NCBI GenBank assembly: GCA_017397205.1
Contig: JAFQJX010000125.1
Coordinates: forward strand, 1-5,766
Length of the DNA: 5,766 nt
Origin: Clostridia bacterium
GTDB taxonomy: Bacteria; Bacillota; Clostridia; Oscillospirales; CAG-272
Direction of reading: 5' to 3'
Part shown: piece by piece, positions 4,397 to 5,766 of the stretch
Numbering within the stretch: position 1 is the stretch's first letter
Layout: each line of letters opens with the position of its first letter
Translations under genes and position numbers: made by a program
The notes under the pieces: generated by a model
Seen by the model: only the letters and a program-made list of their open reading frames with translations
Databases searched by the model: none
Told to the model about the DNA's origin: nothing

Positions 4397-5680
4397 ATGT
4401 TTATTGATGTCGTCACCATACACGTGAAGGCAGGCGACGGTGGCAACGGCGCCGTTTCCTTCCACAGAGAAAAATACGTTGCCGCAGGCGGCCCCGACGG
4501 AGGGGACGGCGGCAGAGGCGGAAATATCGTATTCCGCGTGGACGAGGGCTCCAACACCCTGCTCGCATTCCGCTACAAGCGGAAGTTCATTGCCGAAAAC
4601 GGGCAGAACGGCATGGGACGCAAGTTCCACGGAAAATCGGGGGAGGACACGGTCATTCTGGTGCCGCCCGGCACCCTGCTCCGCGACCCCGAGAGCGGAA
4701 AAATCATCTTTGATATGTCCCGCGACCGCGAATACGTCGCCTGCAAGGGCGGACGCGGCGGCTGGGGCAACCGCCATTTTGCAACCCCCACCAGACAAAT
4801 CCCCCGCTTTGCCAAGGCAGGCACCAAGGGGGAGGAGAAGGACATCCGTCTGGAGCTGAAGATGCTCGCGGACGTCGGGCTGATTGGATTCCCCAACGTG
4901 GGGAAATCCTCCATTCTCTCCCGTATCAGCGCCGCAAGGCCCAAGATAGCAGACTACCACTTCACCACCCTGTCCCCCAACCTCGGCGTGGTGCCGATGG
5001 GAGACGGCGGTAAGGGCTTCGTTGCCGCGGATATTCCCGGGCTGATTGAGGGCGCCGCAGAGGGCGCAGGGCTGGGACACGCCTTTTTGCGCCACGTGGA
5101 CCGCTGCCGTCTGCTGCTGCACGTCGTGGATATCTCTGCCTCCGAGGGCAGAGACCCCTCCGAGGACATGGACAAGATTGACTCGGAGCTCGTCCGTTAC
5201 AGCGCCGCCCTCGGCGAGCGCCCCCAGATTGTGGTCGCCAACAAGGTGGACAGCACCCTCAAGGAGGAGCCGTACGTTCTTGCGTTTGAGGAAAAGTGCA
5301 AGGCAATGGGGCGCCCTCTCTGCTACGTCAGCGCCGTTACGGGCGAGGGGCTTGAGGAGCTTTTGAAGCTGGTCAGAGAAACGCTGGAGCAGCTGCCTCC
5401 CATGACGGAGTTTGAGCCCGAATTTACCCCCGAGGACGAGGCGGTAAGCGGTCTTGGTGAGATTGAAACCAGGATTCGCCGCGAGGGGGACGTCTGGTAC
5501 GTGGAGGGCACCTGGCTCTCCAATTTCATGGGGCAAATCAACTTTGACGATTACGAGTCCCTGAATTTTTTCCAGCGCGTGCTGGAGAAGCGCGGGGTGT
5601 TCGCAGCGCTGCGCGAGGCGGGAATTCAGGACGGCGACACCGTCAACATTTACGATTTTGAATTTGAGTTCGTCCTGTAA
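4397..5680 (+). CDS. obg: Obg/CgtA GTPase with OCT domain
   Basis: Obg is a conserved, usually essential GTPase that binds the 50S subunit and links ribosome assembly to nutrient and stress state. The 427-residue protein has the glycine-rich Obg fold (1-158), with Gly-rich loops such as GGPDGGDGGRGG. The G domain (about 159-335) has GFPNVGKS (164-171), TT (190-191) for Mg and GTP switching, DIPG (212-215), NKVD (282-285) and SAVTGEG (from 312). The OCT domain (about 345-427) is the C-terminal extension common in Firmicutes. It ends in an acidic/aromatic tail. The start lies 3 bases after the der stop codon, with AAGGAGGG (4382-4389) inside the end of der, so translational coupling is likely. 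In many bacteria obg instead follows rplU-rpmA, and those genes are not seen here. Confidence 0.98.
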   Translation: MFIDVVTIHVKAGDGGNGAVSFHREKYVAAGGPDGGDGGRGGNIVFRVDEGSNTLLAFRYKRKFIAENGQNGMGRKFHGKSGEDTVILVPPGTLLRDPESGKIIFDMSRDREYVACKGGRGGWGNRHFATPTRQIPRFAKAGTKGEEKDIRLELKMLADVGLIGFPNVGKSSILSRISAARPKIADYHFTTLSPNLGVVPMGDGGKGFVAADIPGLIEGAAEGAGLGHAFLRHVDRCRLLLHVVDISASEGRDPSEDMDKIDSELVRYSAALGERPQIVVANKVDSTLKEEPYVLAFEEKCKAMGRPLCYVSAVTGEGLEELLKLVRETLEQLPPMTEFEPEFTPEDEAVSGLGEIETRIRREGDVWYVEGTWLSNFMGQINFDDYESLNFFQRVLEKRGVFAALREAGIQDGDTVNIYDFEFEFVL

Positions 5681-5703
5681 CGCAAGCGGTCAAGGATCCA
5701 GCG

Positions 5704-5738
5704 GCAGAGAGGCGTGCGCCTCTCTGCATTTTTCTTTT
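5704..5738 (+). terminator. Strong intrinsic terminator of der-obg
   Basis: GCAGAGAGGC (5704-5713) and GCCTCTCTGC (5718-5727) form a perfect 10-bp stem around the loop GTGC, followed by a T-rich tract from 5729 to 5738. It starts 24 bases after the obg stop codon. The opposite strand lacks a T-run next to the stem, so this half works on the + strand only. Confidence 0.93.
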
Positions 5739-5756
5739 CCGTTTTCAAAAGAAAAA
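5729..5756. other. A/T hairpin built from the terminator T-tract
   Basis: TTTTTCTTTT (5729-5738) is exactly complementary to AAAAGAAAAA (5747-5756), with the loop CCGTTTTC. Thus the U-tract of the obg terminator could pair with sequence just downstream. On the minus strand, the same element gives a T-rich run that could help end a convergent transcript from beyond the window. Its role is uncertain. Confidence 0.4.
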
Positions 5757-5766
5757 GCGCCAGCCC

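Noticed and set aside
2996..5536. 846-residue minus-strand open frame as a real protein
   Set aside because: It is the codon-aligned mirror of der and obg, and its length is explained by the missing TTA, CTA and TCA sense codons. Its stop lies in the der promoter, and I see no recognisable domain.

Overview
The window reads as chromosomal DNA from a moderately GC-rich Gram-positive bacterium, most likely a Clostridia-type Firmicute. Supporting signs are strong AGGAGG-type ribosome binding sites, consensus sigma-A promoters, an Obg protein with a C-terminal OCT domain, a CadC-type repressor, and intrinsic terminators. The phylum-level call is inference; I cannot name a genus. All five genes lie on the + strand, and there are no RNA genes, mobile elements or CRISPR arrays.

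Positions 1-343 hold no gene but are dense in control elements. A roughly 120-bp promoter/operator segment occurs twice in direct orientation, 206 bp apart (1-118 and 207-327). Each copy has a TATAAT box, a 26-bp inverted repeat of the 12-2-12 type used by ArsR/SmtB repressors, and an abutting 12-bp palindrome. Between them lies a block of 11-bp units with helically phased A-runs, followed by a perfect consensus promoter (TTGACA, 17 bp, TATAAT).

Positions 344-2926 are a heavy-metal resistance cassette. It encodes a CadC-like metal-sensing repressor with both the Cys (alpha-3) and Asp/His/Glu (alpha-5) metal sites, a free 72-residue heavy-metal-associated (HMA) domain protein, and a P1B-2-type (Zn/Cd/Pb) efflux ATPase that lacks its own N-terminal HMA domain. 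A terminator-like hairpin and a second small hairpin separate the HMA gene from the ATPase gene, so the two may be expressed at different levels. The likely logic is that metal binding releases the repressor, the HMA protein handles the metal, and the ATPase exports it.

Positions 2927-5766 are a housekeeping unit: der (EngA, double-GTPase 50S assembly factor) and obg (Obg/CgtA GTPase), 3 bp apart and probably translationally coupled. They have their own promoter, whose -35 box lies in the loop of the terminator behind the ATPase gene, and end at a strong intrinsic terminator.

I see no wholly new gene system. The most unusual feature is the regulatory architecture of the first 343 bases. Next are the split HMA/ATPase arrangement with its intervening hairpins and the direct pairing of two ribosome-assembly GTPases.
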